Notes: generated by a model from the letters alone, not told the origin. A stretch of 64,000 bases of DNA from an uncultured Microbacterium sp. (GCF_947488465.1 NZ_CANKZA010000002.1:434001-498000); one strand, 5' to 3'. Counted from the stretch's first letter, positions 1-8,579 are shown. Numbers and translations are program-made.

Positions 1-1253
1 TGGTAGATCACGAGGGCGGCCACCGTGGCGATCACGATCGCGCCGAAGCTGAGCGCGCCGAGGTTCATCGTGAAACCGGCGATCGCGATGACGAACGCGA
101 CCGCGACGGTGTACTGGTTCACGGGGCGCGAGAAGTCGACCTGGTTGTCGACCCAGATCTTGATCCCGATGACACCGATCAGGCCGTAGAGGGCGGTGGT
201 GATGCCGCCGAGCACACCGGCCGGCATCGCGAAGATGACGGCCCCGACCTTGGGGGAGAACGCGAGGAGGATCGCGAACGTGCCCGCGACCCAGTAGGCC
301 GCCGTCGAGTAGACGCGCGTGGCGGCCATGACACCGATGTTCTCGCCGTACGTCGTCGTGCCCGAACCGCCGAAGCCGCCCGCGATCGTCGTGGCGAGGC
401 CGTCGGCGATGAGCGCACGACCGGTGCGCGTGTTGACGGAGGGATCGCCGGTCATCGTCGCGACGCCGCGCACGTGGCCGACGTTCTCGGCGATGAGCAC
501 CAGGATCACCGGGAGGAACATCGGCAGCATGCTCCACGCCACCGGGTCGCCGAAGGCCGGCAGGTGGAACTCGGGCAGACCGATCCACGCGGCGCTTTCG
601 ACACCGGAGAAGTCGACCCGGCCCAGCAGCGCGGCCACGACGTAGCCGAACACGACGCCGAGGAAGATGGAGATGCGTCCGAGGAATCCACGGAAGAAGA
701 CGGCGAACAGGATGCTGGCGGCCAGCGTGATGGTGCCGAGGAGGGCATCCTGCTGGAAGTTCTGCCAGGCGACGGGCGCGAGGTTCAGCCCGATGAGCGC
801 GACGATCGCGCCGGAGACGACCGGCGGCATGAGCTTTTCGATCCAGCGCGTCCCGGTCGCCTGCACGAGGAAGCCGACGCCCGCGAGGAGGACGCCGCTG
901 GCGAAGACACCGAGGAGGGCGCGGCTGATCTGCTCGGGGGAGTCGAGGGCGGCGCCGTCACCCGGGCCGAGCGCGAGGATCGGCGCGATGAACGCGAACG
1001 ACGACCCGAGGTAGCTCGGTAGGCGGTTGCCGGTGAGGACGAGAAACAGGAGAGTGCCGATGCCGGAGAAGAGCAGCGTCGTCGACACCGGGAAGCCCGT
1101 GAGCAACGGCACGAGGAAGGTCGCGCCGAACATCGCGACGACGTGCTGCGCGCCGATCGCGATCGTCGAGGGCCACCCCAGTCGCTCGTGCGGCTTGACG
1201 ACGGCGCCGGGTGCGACGGTGTGGCCGTCTCCGTGCAGGGTCCACATGGGCAT
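1..1253 (-). CDS. uraA: Uracil permease, NCS2 family (3' end outside window)
   Basis: Polytopic inner-membrane nucleobase:proton symporter, about 417 codons visible; the C-terminus runs off the left edge. The first membrane helix carries the NCS2 QH motif (GAQHVVAMFG, near residue 36). The two half-helix motifs of uracil-type carriers are present: ENVGHVRG, supplying the TM8 glutamate, and YGENIGVMAATRV, supplying the TM10 glutamate. A glutamate rather than glutamine in the second motif favours uracil over xanthine or urate. The start ATG at 1253 follows a GAGGAG ribosome-binding site at normal spacing. The gene is transcribed in the same direction as purC, which begins further upstream on this strand, so pyrimidine salvage lies beside purine synthesis. 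Family assignment is firm; substrate is inferred from motifs. Confidence 0.93.
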   Translation of the reverse strand, partial: MPMWTLHGDGHTVAPGAVVKPHERLGWPSTIAIGAQHVVAMFGATFLVPLLTGFPVSTTLLFSGIGTLLFLVLTGNRLPSYLGSSFAFIAPILALGPGDGAALDSPEQISRALLGVFASGVLLAGVGFLVQATGTRWIEKLMPPVVSGAIVALIGLNLAPVAWQNFQQDALLGTITLAASILFAVFFRGFLGRISIFLGVVFGYVVAALLGRVDFSGVESAAWIGLPEFHLPAFGDPVAWSMLPMFLPVILVLIAENVGHVRGVATMTGDPSVNTRTGRALIADGLATTIAGGFGGSGTTTYGENIGVMAATRVYSTAAYWVAGTFAILLAFSPKVGAVIFAMPAGVLGGITTALYGLIGVIGIKIWVDNQVDFSRPVNQYTVAVAFVIAIAGFTMNLGALSFGAIVIATVAALVIY

Positions 1254-1289
1254 GCGAAAGCTCCTCGTTCGATCAGGGATGGCCTGAGA

Positions 1290-2267
1290 TCAGGCTACCT
1301 GGGAGCGCGCTGTGAGCCGTGGATCGCCGCTCGGAGAGAGGCCTGCCGTGAGCTTCTCCAGCAACTCGCGGTACTTCGCCGCGGTTCGCTCGACGATCTC
1401 GCCCGGCAGCTCCGGCGGGGTGCCCTGTTTGTCCCAGTTCGCGGCCAGCCAGTCGCGGACGATCTGCTTGTCGAAGCTCGCCATCCGCTCGGCCGGGGTC
1501 GTTCCGGTGCGCCAGGCGTCGGCATCCCAGTACCGCGACGAATCGCTCGTCAGCACTTCGTCGGCCAGCGTCAGGATGCCGGCCTCATCGACGCCGAACT
1601 CGAACTTGGTGTCGGCCAGGATGAGGCCCCGAGCCTCGGCGACGCGGGCCGCGCGGAGATAAATCTCGAGCGAGACATCGCGGAGCTCCGTCGCACGCTC
1701 GAGGCCGACGAGCTCGACGGTCTGATCGAACGAGATGTTCTCGTCGTGCTCGCCGAGCGGCGCCTTGTAGGCCGGGGTGAAGATCGCTTCCGGCAGGCGG
1801 TCGCCATCGGTGAGCCCCGGAGCGAGGGGGATCCCGCACACGGTGCCGTTCTCCTGGTACTCGACCCAGCCCGACCCCGTCAGATAGCCGCGCACGACAC
1901 ACTCGATCGGCAGCATCTCCAGGCTCTGCACCAACATCGCGCGCCCGGCGACCGCGTCGGGGATGAGGTCCTCGACATCGTCGGAGGTCGGCGAAAGGCG
2001 GTGCGACGGCGCGAGGTGGTTCGGGATGCGGCGTCCCCCGTCGGCGCCGGCGAGCTGATCGAACCACCACAGGCTCAGGGTGGTGAGCAGTTCGCCCTTC
2101 TCCGGGATGCCGGGGGACAGGACGAAATCGAACGCGCTGACGCGATCGCTCGCGACCACCAGCATCCGACCGGCGGTGGCGTCGTCGCGCGCGTCAGGGC
2201 GGTAGAGATCGCGCACCTTGCCCGAGTACGCGTGGGTCCAGCCGGGCAGGTCAGCAGTGGTGGTCAC
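1290..2267 (-). CDS. purC: SAICAR synthase (phosphoribosylaminoimidazolesuccinocarboxamide synthase)
   Basis: Cytosolic enzyme of purine synthesis that joins CAIR and aspartate using ATP to give SAICAR. The N-terminus has the family signature SGKVRDLY and the centre has LPIECVVRGYLTGSGW, both diagnostic of PurC. The chosen GTG start gives 325 residues. It is supported by a GATAAT -10 element (2274-2279) exactly six bases upstream, so the mRNA is probably leaderless; a reading extended to 2297 would put coding sequence over this promoter. The gene lies 42 bases from the oxidoreductase gene, on the same strand, and 36 bases from uraA. Other pur genes follow at 5.8-11.2 kb but not as one operon. 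Confidence 0.96.
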   Translation of the reverse strand: MTTTADLPGWTHAYSGKVRDLYRPDARDDATAGRMLVVASDRVSAFDFVLSPGIPEKGELLTTLSLWWFDQLAGADGGRRIPNHLAPSHRLSPTSDDVEDLIPDAVAGRAMLVQSLEMLPIECVVRGYLTGSGWVEYQENGTVCGIPLAPGLTDGDRLPEAIFTPAYKAPLGEHDENISFDQTVELVGLERATELRDVSLEIYLRAARVAEARGLILADTKFEFGVDEAGILTLADEVLTSDSSRYWDADAWRTGTTPAERMASFDKQIVRDWLAANWDKQGTPPELPGEIVERTAAKYRELLEKLTAGLSPSGDPRLTARSQVA

Positions 2268-2309
2268 CCGTCCATTATCTCGCGACACCGGCCGCACCGA
2301 CCGGCGTCG

Positions 2310-3308
2310 TCATGCACCCGTGACGACGACCTTGCCGACCGTGCGCCCGCTGTCGAGGTGTGCCATCGCCGCGCCGGCGTCGGCGAGCGGCCACGTGTGC
2401 TCGATCAGCGGAGTGAGGCGCCCGTCTGTCGCCAGCGCGACGAGTTCGCGCAGCACATCGGGCTTCGCGACGGCGGCGAGGGGCCGAAGTGTGCGCCGCG
2501 ACCCGAGGGAGCGGACGGATGCCGCTGCGAGCCGCCCCATCGGTCCGAGCAGGCGGCTCCCTTCGCCGGAGACCAGCACGACCGATCCGCCGTCGCGGAC
2601 GAGCCCTTGGAGGGCCTTGAGAGGTGCCGTGCCGGCGATATCGATCACGGCGTCGAACCCGCTTGCGCCGAGTTCGGGGGAGCCCGGTTGCACCGAGTGA
2701 TAGTCGAACGTGCGCGCCGCGCCGAGCGCGCCGACCGCCGCGCGGCTGCGCTCGCCGCAGAGAGCCCACACCTCGGCGCCGCGGAGGGCCGCGAGCTGCA
2801 CCGCGAATGTCCCCACACCGCCGGACGCACCGATTACCAGCACCCGGGAACCGGACGTGACCTCGCCCCGATCGAGCGCCTGCCAGGCGGTTCCGCCCGC
2901 CATCGGCAAGGTCGCCGCGATGAGGGGATCGAGCTCGGCGGGGCGGGTGACGAGCCGTGCGGCGGGTGCCACCGCTTCGTGCGCGAGTCCGCCGCCGGCG
3001 GGCAGTTCTCCGACGACCTCGTCACCGACCGCCACGCCCTCGACACGCTCACCGAGTGCGACGACGGTGGCGGCGACATCCATGCCGCGCACCTTCTGCT
3101 TCGGGGCGCGCAGGCCGAATGCCCCGCGGAGGAGCAGCGGTTCACCGTGCAGAATGCGCACGTCGGCCGAGTTGAGCGCCGTGGCGCGCACGCGGAGCAG
3201 GACCTCGCCGCGGCGCGGCTTCGGCACGGGAGCGCTGCCGAAGGAGAGGGTCTCGACGCCGCCATAGCGGGCCTGGACCCAGGCGGGCATGATCTCGGTG
3301 GATGACAT
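2310..3308 (-). CDS. Zinc-independent MDR oxidoreductase (quinone oxidoreductase-like)
   Basis: Medium-chain dehydrogenase/reductase of 332 residues. A GroES-like N-terminal domain is followed by a Rossmann domain with the NADPH loop VIGASGGVGTFAVQLA near residue 160. The structural-zinc cysteine cluster and catalytic-zinc ligands of alcohol dehydrogenases are not visible, so a quinone or enone reductase is more likely than an alcohol dehydrogenase. The start at 3308 has GGAG six bases upstream. An alternative ATG at 3326 overlaps the stop of the XRE gene (ATGA) and could be used by translational coupling. It is the last gene of a three-gene operon with the XRE regulator and a membrane protein. 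The true substrate is unknown. Confidence 0.85.
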   Translation of the reverse strand: MSSTEIMPAWVQARYGGVETLSFGSAPVPKPRRGEVLLRVRATALNSADVRILHGEPLLLRGAFGLRAPKQKVRGMDVAATVVALGERVEGVAVGDEVVGELPAGGGLAHEAVAPAARLVTRPAELDPLIAATLPMAGGTAWQALDRGEVTSGSRVLVIGASGGVGTFAVQLAALRGAEVWALCGERSRAAVGALGAARTFDYHSVQPGSPELGASGFDAVIDIAGTAPLKALQGLVRDGGSVVLVSGEGSRLLGPMGRLAAASVRSLGSRRTLRPLAAVAKPDVLRELVALATDGRLTPLIEHTWPLADAGAAMAHLDSGRTVGKVVVTGA

Positions 3309-3322
3309 GGTGCGCTCCGTGT

Positions 3323-3538
3323 TCATGGTGTCGGGTAGTGGAAGACATCGTCGAGACCGACGTCGAAGACGTGGGAGATCTGAAAGGCGAGCTCGAGGCT
3401 CGGCGAGTACCGCTCCTGCTCGATTGCGATGAGGGTCTGACGGGTGACGCCGATCCGCGCCGCGAGCTCGGCCTGGGTGAGTCCTGCAGTTTCACGCAGG
3501 GCGCGGATGGTGTTGGTGACCTTCGTGGGCTTGACCAT
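3323..3538 (-). CDS. XRE-family transcriptional regulator, small (71 aa)
   Basis: A single helix-turn-helix domain of 71 residues. GLTQAELAARIGVTRQTLIAIEQ forms the helix-turn-helix, and the tail ending in DVFHYP is typical of minimal Cro/C1-like regulators that control a neighbouring membrane protein. Its ATG overlaps the stop of the upstream membrane-protein gene (TGATG), and its own stop overlaps a possible ATG of the oxidoreductase gene, so the three are translationally linked. It probably represses its own operon through the paired TGTCAA-N6-TTGACA sites at 3994-4055. Confidence 0.9.
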   Translation of the reverse strand: MVKPTKVTNTIRALRETAGLTQAELAARIGVTRQTLIAIEQERYSPSLELAFQISHVFDVGLDDVFHYPTP

Positions 3539-3972
3539 CAGACGAGTCCCCGCCGGTAGGCGATGACGCTCGCGATACCCCCGATGAACGCGGAGAGGGC
3601 GAAGCCGAAGAACATCGTGTGGGCGATCCAGAACGCATCCGCCTCGAGCGCGCACAGGACGATCACACCGAGGCCGGCGATCACGGTGAAGGCCTGTCCG
3701 ACTCGGCCGCCCATGCGGGCGATATCGCGGTCGCGATCGTCCGACGCGCCGACGCCCGCCGGGTCGCGCACGCCCGCGATCATCCCCCAGAGGATGCTCA
3801 CGATGACCGTCGCGGCGATGCTGCCCAGAATCGTCCACAACATGATCGGCCACCATTCGACGCCGGTGAGCGGACCGTCACCCGCGCGTTGCAGCACGAT
3901 CACGATGTAGGTGGTGAGGGCGATCACGGTCACGACTAGACCAACCCAGGTGTTGCGCTCTTCGTAGACCAC
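3538..3972 (-). CDS. Four-helix membrane protein of unknown function, partner of XRE regulator
   Basis: A 144-residue protein with four predicted membrane helices, two before and two after a short charged loop rich in D and R. No enzymatic motif is visible. The start is taken as GTG 3972 because AAGGAG lies six bases upstream; a TTG further upstream (3999) would include this Shine-Dalgarno and part of an operator. It is the first gene of the operon membrane protein - XRE regulator - oxidoreductase. Membrane protein and small XRE gene pairs are common in actinobacteria; what they sense is not known. Confidence 0.85.
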   Translation of the reverse strand: MVYEERNTWVGLVVTVIALTTYIVIVLQRAGDGPLTGVEWWPIMLWTILGSIAATVIVSILWGMIAGVRDPAGVGASDDRDRDIARMGGRVGQAFTVIAGLGVIVLCALEADAFWIAHTMFFGFALSAFIGGIASVIAYRRGLV

Positions 3973-3993
3973 GACCGACTCCTTCGTTCTGAG

Positions 3994-4055
3994 TGTCAAA
4001 CTTTCTTGACATCACGATAGGGTGATCGCGGCATCCATGTCAAGAATTATTTACA
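3994..4055 (-). promoter_or_regulatory. Promoter with two matching operators for the XRE operon
   Basis: On the minus strand a TTGACA -35 (4043-4038) and TATCGT -10 (4019-4014) are 18 bases apart and would start RNA about 35 bases before GTG 3972. Two palindromes of the same design flank this promoter: TGTCAA-N6-TTGACA at 3994-4011, covering the expected RNA start, and TGTCAA-N6-TTTACA at 4038-4055, covering the -35. In addition TTCTTGACAT (4003-4012) and ATGTCAAGAA (4037-4046) form a perfect 10-base inverted repeat. The 44-base spacing is close to four helical turns, which suits cooperative binding. Assignment to the XRE protein is inference from position. Confidence 0.7.
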
Positions 4056-4184
4056 TGGATGGGCGTTGCGGGCGAGATGACGAGCGGCGAGCGCTGACGA
4101 TCCGGAGGTACTCTCCATACGGAGTGATCCGGCCTGAGCGCTCCCCACCGATCGCTACCTCGCTCAGAGAGAAGCCGCACGACG

Positions 4185-5669
4185 ATGACCGACTCCACCA
4201 CCGCCCCGAGCGGCGCACCCGCGTCGACCGTGCCCGAGCGAAATCCCTGGCCGGCCCTGTGGGCCCTCGTCATCGGGTTCTTCATGATCCTGGTCGACAC
4301 GACGATCGTCTCTGTCGCCAATCCCGCGATCAAGGCGGCCCTCGACCCCGACACCAACAATCTCGACAACGTGGTGTGGGTCACCTCGGCGTACCTGCTG
4401 GCGTACGCCGTGCCGTTGCTGATCACCGGGCGACTCGGTGACCGCTTCGGTCCCAAGCGGATCTACCTGATCGGTCTCGTCGTCTTCACCCTCGCTTCGC
4501 TCGCCTGTGGACTGTCGGGGACGCTCGAGATGCTGATCATCGCCCGCGCCGTGCAGGGTCTCGGCGCGGCGCTCATGACTCCGCAGACGATGGCCGTCAT
4601 CACACGGACCTTCCCGCCGAACCAGCGGGGCGCCGCGATGGGCCTGTGGGGTGCGACCTCGGGCGTCGCGATGCTCGTCGGACCCCTCGCCGGGGGCCTG
4701 CTCGTGGACGGTCTCGGATGGGAGTGGATCTTCTTCATCAACCTGCCCGTCGGTGTGGTCGCTTTCGTGCTGGCGTGGCGACTCGTTCCGAACCTCGAGA
4801 CCCACCCGCACCGCTTCGACATCCTGGGAGTCTTCCTCAGCGCGATCGCTCTGTTCCTGATCGTCTTCGGACTGCAGGAGGGTGAGCACTTCGACTGGGA
4901 ACCCTGGGTGTGGACCATGATCGCCGCGGGTATCGTCATCCTCGGCCTCTTCATCTGGCAGCAGGCGAAGACCAAGAGCGAACCGCTCGTGCCTCTCGCG
5001 CTCTTCCGCGACCGCAACTTCTCGATCGCCAACCTCGGGATCGCGACGGTCGGCTTCACCGTGACGGCGATGTCGCTGCCGATGATGTTCTTCTACCAGT
5101 TGGCTCGCGGGCTCACTCCCACCGAATCGGCGCTGCTGCTCATTCCGATGGCCGTGTTCGCGGGCGTCCTGTCGCCGTTCGCCGGACGGCTGCTTGATCG
5201 CGTCGATCCGCGGATGCTGCTCGTACCCGGGCTGCTGCTGACGACGATCGCACTCCTCTGGTACGCCGCGCTGATGAACCCGGACACTCCGGTGTGGATG
5301 TTCCTGTTCCCGTCGGCCCTCATGGGAATCGGCCAGTCGGGCATGTGGGGGCCCCTCGCGACGACCGCGACGCGCAACCTCGAGCCGCGACAGGCGGGCG
5401 CCGGCTCGGGCATCTACAACACCACCCGCACGATCGGGTCGGTGCTCGGCTCCGCCGCGATCGCCGCGGTCATGCAGTCGCGCCTCGAGGCGAACCTGCC
5501 GGGCGCGGCCGACGCGGCGAGCTTCGGTGGCGGCACGCTGCCCGACGCGGTCGTCGCCGGATTCTCCGACGCGATGGCCCAGACCATGCTGCTCCCCGCC
5601 GGCATCCTGCTGATCGGGCTCGTGGCCGTGCTGTTCCTGCAACGTCCCGCGCACCTCGCGCGTCGCTGA
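4185..5669 (+). CDS. MFS drug/proton antiporter, DHA2 (14-helix) family
   Basis: A 494-residue major facilitator with about 14 membrane helices, length typical of the EmrB/QacA DHA2 group. DTTIVSVANPAI in helix 1, GRLGDRFGPKR between helices 2 and 3 (motif A), and GPLAGGLLVDGLGWEWIFFINLPVG around helices 5-6 (motif C and its extension) are characteristic. It probably exports a hydrophobic or cationic compound; the substrate is unknown. ATG 4185 follows a weak AGAGAGAAG site. The gene diverges from the XRE operon across the 4.0-4.18 kb region and may respond to the same regulator, but no matched -10 is clear on this strand. A hairpin terminator follows at 5687. Confidence 0.92.
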   Translation: MTDSTTAPSGAPASTVPERNPWPALWALVIGFFMILVDTTIVSVANPAIKAALDPDTNNLDNVVWVTSAYLLAYAVPLLITGRLGDRFGPKRIYLIGLVVFTLASLACGLSGTLEMLIIARAVQGLGAALMTPQTMAVITRTFPPNQRGAAMGLWGATSGVAMLVGPLAGGLLVDGLGWEWIFFINLPVGVVAFVLAWRLVPNLETHPHRFDILGVFLSAIALFLIVFGLQEGEHFDWEPWVWTMIAAGIVILGLFIWQQAKTKSEPLVPLALFRDRNFSIANLGIATVGFTVTAMSLPMMFFYQLARGLTPTESALLLIPMAVFAGVLSPFAGRLLDRVDPRMLLVPGLLLTTIALLWYAALMNPDTPVWMFLFPSALMGIGQSGMWGPLATTATRNLEPRQAGAGSGIYNTTRTIGSVLGSAAIAAVMQSRLEANLPGAADAASFGGGTLPDAVVAGFSDAMAQTMLLPAGILLIGLVAVLFLQRPAHLARR

Positions 5670-5686
5670 CCCAGCGCCGTGCCAGT

Positions 5687-5715
5687 GTCGAGCCGACGCG
5701 AACCGTCGGTTCGAC
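5687..5715. terminator. Hairpin terminator between convergent MFS and purD genes
   Basis: GTCGAGCCGACG (5687-5698) and CGTCGGTTCGAC (5704-5715) pair over 12 bases with one mismatch and a five-base loop. The hairpin lies 17 bases after the MFS stop and is followed by a C-run rather than a T-run, as is usual in high-GC actinobacteria. Because purD converges from the other side it could serve both genes. Confidence 0.65.
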
Positions 5716-5767
5716 CCCCCCTCCCGCGACGGATTGCGTCGGGTCGTGGTGCATAGGCGCCCGTCGG

Positions 5768-7039
5768 TCAGGGGGCGACGCGAGCGGCGATGTCGGTGCG
5801 GTGGTGGGAGCCCTCGAGCGTGATCTCGCCCAGCGCGCGGTACGCCCGCTCGCGCGCTTGTCCGAAGGACTCTCCGGTGGCGACGACGCTGAGCACGCGG
5901 CCGCCGGTCGCAGTCAGCGTGCCGCCCTGCACCGCGGTCGCGGCATGGGCCAGGTGGACTCCGGGGAGGGAGGCTGCGGCATCCGTCCCGCCCAGCGGCC
6001 GACCCGTGAGGGGGGATTCCGGATAGCCCTCGCTCGCGAGGACGACCGTGACGGCCACGTCCGAGGCGAAGGTCGGCGCCGGCTCGTCTTCGAGGTGCCC
6101 GCTCGCGGCCGACATGAGTAGGCGGGAGAGCGGCGAGCTCAGGCGCGCGAGGACGACCTGCGTTTCGGGGTCGCCGAAGCGCGCGTTGAACTCGATGACC
6201 TTGATGCCTGCATCGGTCAAGATCAGACCCGCGTAAAGAAGACCCACGAACGGGGTGCCCTCGGCATCGAGCGTGCGGATGACCGGTTCCGCCACCGTGC
6301 GGGTGACCTCGGCGACGAAAGCCTCTTCGCTGCCGAAGTCGTCTGCCAGCCAAGGCAGCGGGGAGTACGCGCCCATGCCGCCCGTGTTGGGCCCGGCATC
6401 GCCGTCGTACGCGCGTTTGAAGTCCTGCGCGGGGCTGAGCGCGCGCACGGTGTCACCGTCGCTGACGAAGAAGAGCGAGACCTCGGGTCCGGAGAGGAAT
6501 TCCTCCACGAGGACCGGGCCGGTGGCGAGGTACGTGTCGGCGTGGGCGAGCGCTGCGCCGCGGTCGTCGGTGACGATGACGCCCTTCCCCGCGGCGAGGC
6601 CATCGGCTTTGACGACGTACGGCGCGCCGTACTCATCGATCGCTGCTTCCACCTCGGCGCGGGTCTGCGCGCGCACGGCGCGGCCGGTCGGAACGCCCGC
6701 GGCATCCATGATGCGCTTCGCGAACGCCTTGGATCCCTCGAGCTGCGCCGCGGCGCGGCCGGGTCCGAACACCGGGACGCCGCGGGAGCGCAGCGCATCG
6801 GCGACGCCGGCGACGAGGGGCGCCTCGGGGCCGATGATCACCAGGTCGATGGCTTGCGCGTTGGCGTATTCGGTGACGTCGGCGGGGCTGTTCGGGTCGA
6901 GGTCCGGCACCAGGGTCGCGTCGTCCGCGATCCCCGCGTTGCCGGGAGCGGCGAACAGGGCGTGCCCGGCATCCTCCCCCTTCAGGGCGAGGAGGATGGC
7001 GTGCTCGCGAGCACCGGAACCGAGGACGAGAATGCGCAC
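5768..7039 (-). CDS. purD: Phosphoribosylamine-glycine ligase (GAR synthetase)
   Basis: ATP-grasp enzyme of 423 residues that forms glycinamide ribonucleotide from phosphoribosylamine, glycine and ATP. The N-terminal LVLGSGAREHA motif, the IIGPEAPLVAGVADAL segment and the ATP-grasp lysine loop VKADGLAAGKGV are all present, and length matches the monofunctional family. The start is a GTG at 7039, six bases after TAGGCT (7046-7051), so the transcript is probably leaderless. It stands alone on the minus strand between a convergent MFS gene and a divergent sterol-carrier-like gene. Confidence 0.97.
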   Translation of the reverse strand: MRILVLGSGAREHAILLALKGEDAGHALFAAPGNAGIADDATLVPDLDPNSPADVTEYANAQAIDLVIIGPEAPLVAGVADALRSRGVPVFGPGRAAAQLEGSKAFAKRIMDAAGVPTGRAVRAQTRAEVEAAIDEYGAPYVVKADGLAAGKGVIVTDDRGAALAHADTYLATGPVLVEEFLSGPEVSLFFVSDGDTVRALSPAQDFKRAYDGDAGPNTGGMGAYSPLPWLADDFGSEEAFVAEVTRTVAEPVIRTLDAEGTPFVGLLYAGLILTDAGIKVIEFNARFGDPETQVVLARLSSPLSRLLMSAASGHLEDEPAPTFASDVAVTVVLASEGYPESPLTGRPLGGTDAAASLPGVHLAHAATAVQGGTLTATGGRVLSVVATGESFGQARERAYRALGEITLEGSHHRTDIAARVAP

Positions 7040-7101
7040 GCGCCCAGCCTACCGACGGGGTCGATCCCCCGCGGCGGCCCCGGTTCCCCGGTCCCCCCGT
7101 G

Positions 7102-7193
7102 CCGTATTCAGTCTCGCTGAGTGCCAGCTTCGCGGGGGAGTGCGCAATTCCGCGGTCCGCGCGCCGCGCGCGATGCGGCTGGACTGAATACGG
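7102..7193. repeat. Palindromic element, family A copy 1
   Basis: CCGTATTCAGTC (7102-7113) and GACTGAATACGG (7182-7193) are a perfect 12-base inverted repeat enclosing 68 bases. The same arms occur at 29792-29874 inside the ECF ATPase gene. It lies between divergent purD and the sterol-carrier-like gene, so it is not a terminator. Its right arm ends nine bases before the -10 of the downstream gene. Confidence 0.75.
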
Positions 7194-7213
7194 GTCGGGG
7201 CTAGCGTGGAGAC

Positions 7214-7570
7214 ATGGCGCGCAGGATCACGACGGAGGACGGCCGGGCGGCGTTGGCCGCGGTGGCGGGTGCGGAAAAGCCCGCGCGGACCGACCTCGCG
7301 ACCGCCGTCCGCTACCTGCTGCAGTTGTTGGTCGAGAAGGCCCCGGGCAACTCGGTCGAGGTGCGCGTGCCGCCGTTCGGGGCCGTCCAGGTCGTGGAAG
7401 GCCCGCGCCACACTCGAGGCACTCCGCCGAACGTCGTCGAAACCGACCCGCAGACCTGGATCGGGCTCGCCACGGGCACGCAGTCGTGGCCGGATGCGGT
7501 GGCCTCCGGCCGGGTGGTCGCATCGGGCACACGCGCGGATCTCACCGGGCTCGTGCCGCTACGGCCATAG
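7214..7570 (+). CDS. Sterol carrier-like (SCP2-fold) protein, bacterial family
   Basis: A 118-residue soluble protein resembling the bacterial SCP orthologue family found beside purF/purM in many actinobacteria (for example the Rv0807 position in Mycobacterium tuberculosis). Typical features are the N-terminal helix with LATAVRYLLQLL, the SVEVRVPPFGAVQVV strand pair and the conserved TDPQTWIGLATG loop. No catalytic residues are expected; a ligand-binding role is inferred from the fold and its function is not established. TAGCGT (7202-7207) lies six bases before ATG 7214, so the mRNA is probably leaderless. The conserved neighbourhood with purM, purF and DUF3073 supports the call. Confidence 0.8.
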   Translation: MARRITTEDGRAALAAVAGAEKPARTDLATAVRYLLQLLVEKAPGNSVEVRVPPFGAVQVVEGPRHTRGTPPNVVETDPQTWIGLATGTQSWPDAVASGRVVASGTRADLTGLVPLRP

Positions 7571-7631
7571 CTCGCACGACCGCTTCGCTCGCGCCCGCCG
7601 CGCGAGCCCCGCGGGGTGGGACAATAGGGGC

Positions 7632-7970
7632 ATGACCTCGTCCGCGACCCACCAGATCGAGTCGGCACAGCTGCGCCGCAGCCCCCGCTACGGGGTATTC
7701 CTGGCGCTCGGCGTGGTCGTCGGCATCCTGGCCGCCCTCATTCTGACCTTCGCGTTCGGTGACGGCGAGGGGACGAGCGCCGCGACCGGCGTCAGCTACA
7801 CCACGACCCAGGTGTTCGGGTTCCTCTGCCTGTTCGCCATCCCGATCGGGATGGCGCTGAGCGCGGGCGTCGCGTTGATCTTCGATCGCGTGCTGTCTCG
7901 ACGCGCGCGCAACGTGCGGGTGTCGCACGACCGGATCCACGTCGAGCCCGAGGGCACCGACGCCGTCTGA
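7632..7970 (+). CDS. Small two-helix membrane protein, function unknown
   Basis: A 112-residue protein with a short N-terminal tail, a membrane helix (VFLALGVVVGILAALILTF), a polar loop with GEGTSAATG, a second helix (FGFLCLFAIPIGMALSAGVAL) and a basic-acidic cytoplasmic tail ending HVEPEGTDAV. It starts at ATG 7632, 61 bases after the sterol-carrier-like gene in the same direction, and its stop abuts the convergent gene at 7971. I do not recognise a named family. Confidence 0.75.
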   Translation: MTSSATHQIESAQLRRSPRYGVFLALGVVVGILAALILTFAFGDGEGTSAATGVSYTTTQVFGFLCLFAIPIGMALSAGVALIFDRVLSRRARNVRVSHDRIHVEPEGTDAV

Positions 7971-8579
7971 TCAGGCGATGTCGGCGATGATCGGGCCGAT
8001 CGCCGCGTCGAAGGCCGCGATGTCGCTGCGCAGACCATCGGTCACCGCGACGGTCAGCGATCCGATCCACCACACGCCGCGTTGCGTCAACGGGAGTACC
8101 TGGACGTTCAGCTCGAACGAGTGCGCGCGCCGGCCGACGTGGCGCTCGTGCTGGGCGATCGCACCGGCGTAGGCGCGGTAGGACGTGCCGGTGCCGGTGC
8201 CGAGACTCGCCCGGTAGCGGTCGTGCGCGCTCCGGGCGAAAGCAACGGCATCCTTCCCGTGCGGGACGATCGCGGCATGCAGTTCGGCGAAACCCTCGGT
8301 GGGCAGTGCGATGAGCATGTCGAACCCGTCGACCAATTCCAGCGGCACGGGCGACGGATGCGCCTGCGGCTCGACCGTCAGTTCCCAGAATCCGCGCCAC
8401 TGGCGTTCGAGAGCCGGATCGTCCTCATCCTCGTGGGGGCCGTGGGGCGCGATACCCCGCACGTGCGGCAATTCTTCGGGAAAACGGATGCCGAGGACCT
8501 GCCGCAGGTAGAGCGCGATCAGGACGGGGAGGCCGGCGTCTTCACGCACCACCCACTCCGGTCCTCCTGCCGCGCTCAT
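7971..8579 (-). CDS. Hypothetical soluble protein (202 aa)
   Basis: A 202-residue protein without signal peptide or membrane helix. It is rich in Trp, His and Pro, with a conserved-looking C-terminal half (SFELNVQVLPLTQRGVWWIGSLTVAVTD). I do not recognise the family. TAGGAT (8586-8591) is six bases before ATG 8579, supporting the start and a leaderless transcript. The gene is convergent with the small membrane protein gene, with no space between the stops, and divergent from purM with 72 bases between the starts. Confidence 0.75.
   Translation of the reverse strand: MSAAGGPEWVVREDAGLPVLIALYLRQVLGIRFPEELPHVRGIAPHGPHEDEDDPALERQWRGFWELTVEPQAHPSPVPLELVDGFDMLIALPTEGFAELHAAIVPHGKDAVAFARSAHDRYRASLGTGTGTSYRAYAGAIAQHERHVGRRAHSFELNVQVLPLTQRGVWWIGSLTVAVTDGLRSDIAAFDAAIGPIIADIA

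Noticed and set aside
4164..6353. A 729-codon minus-strand frame covering the MFS gene and part of purD
   Set aside because: It spans a plus-strand gene, a hairpin terminator and another frame of purD, and has no protein-like features.
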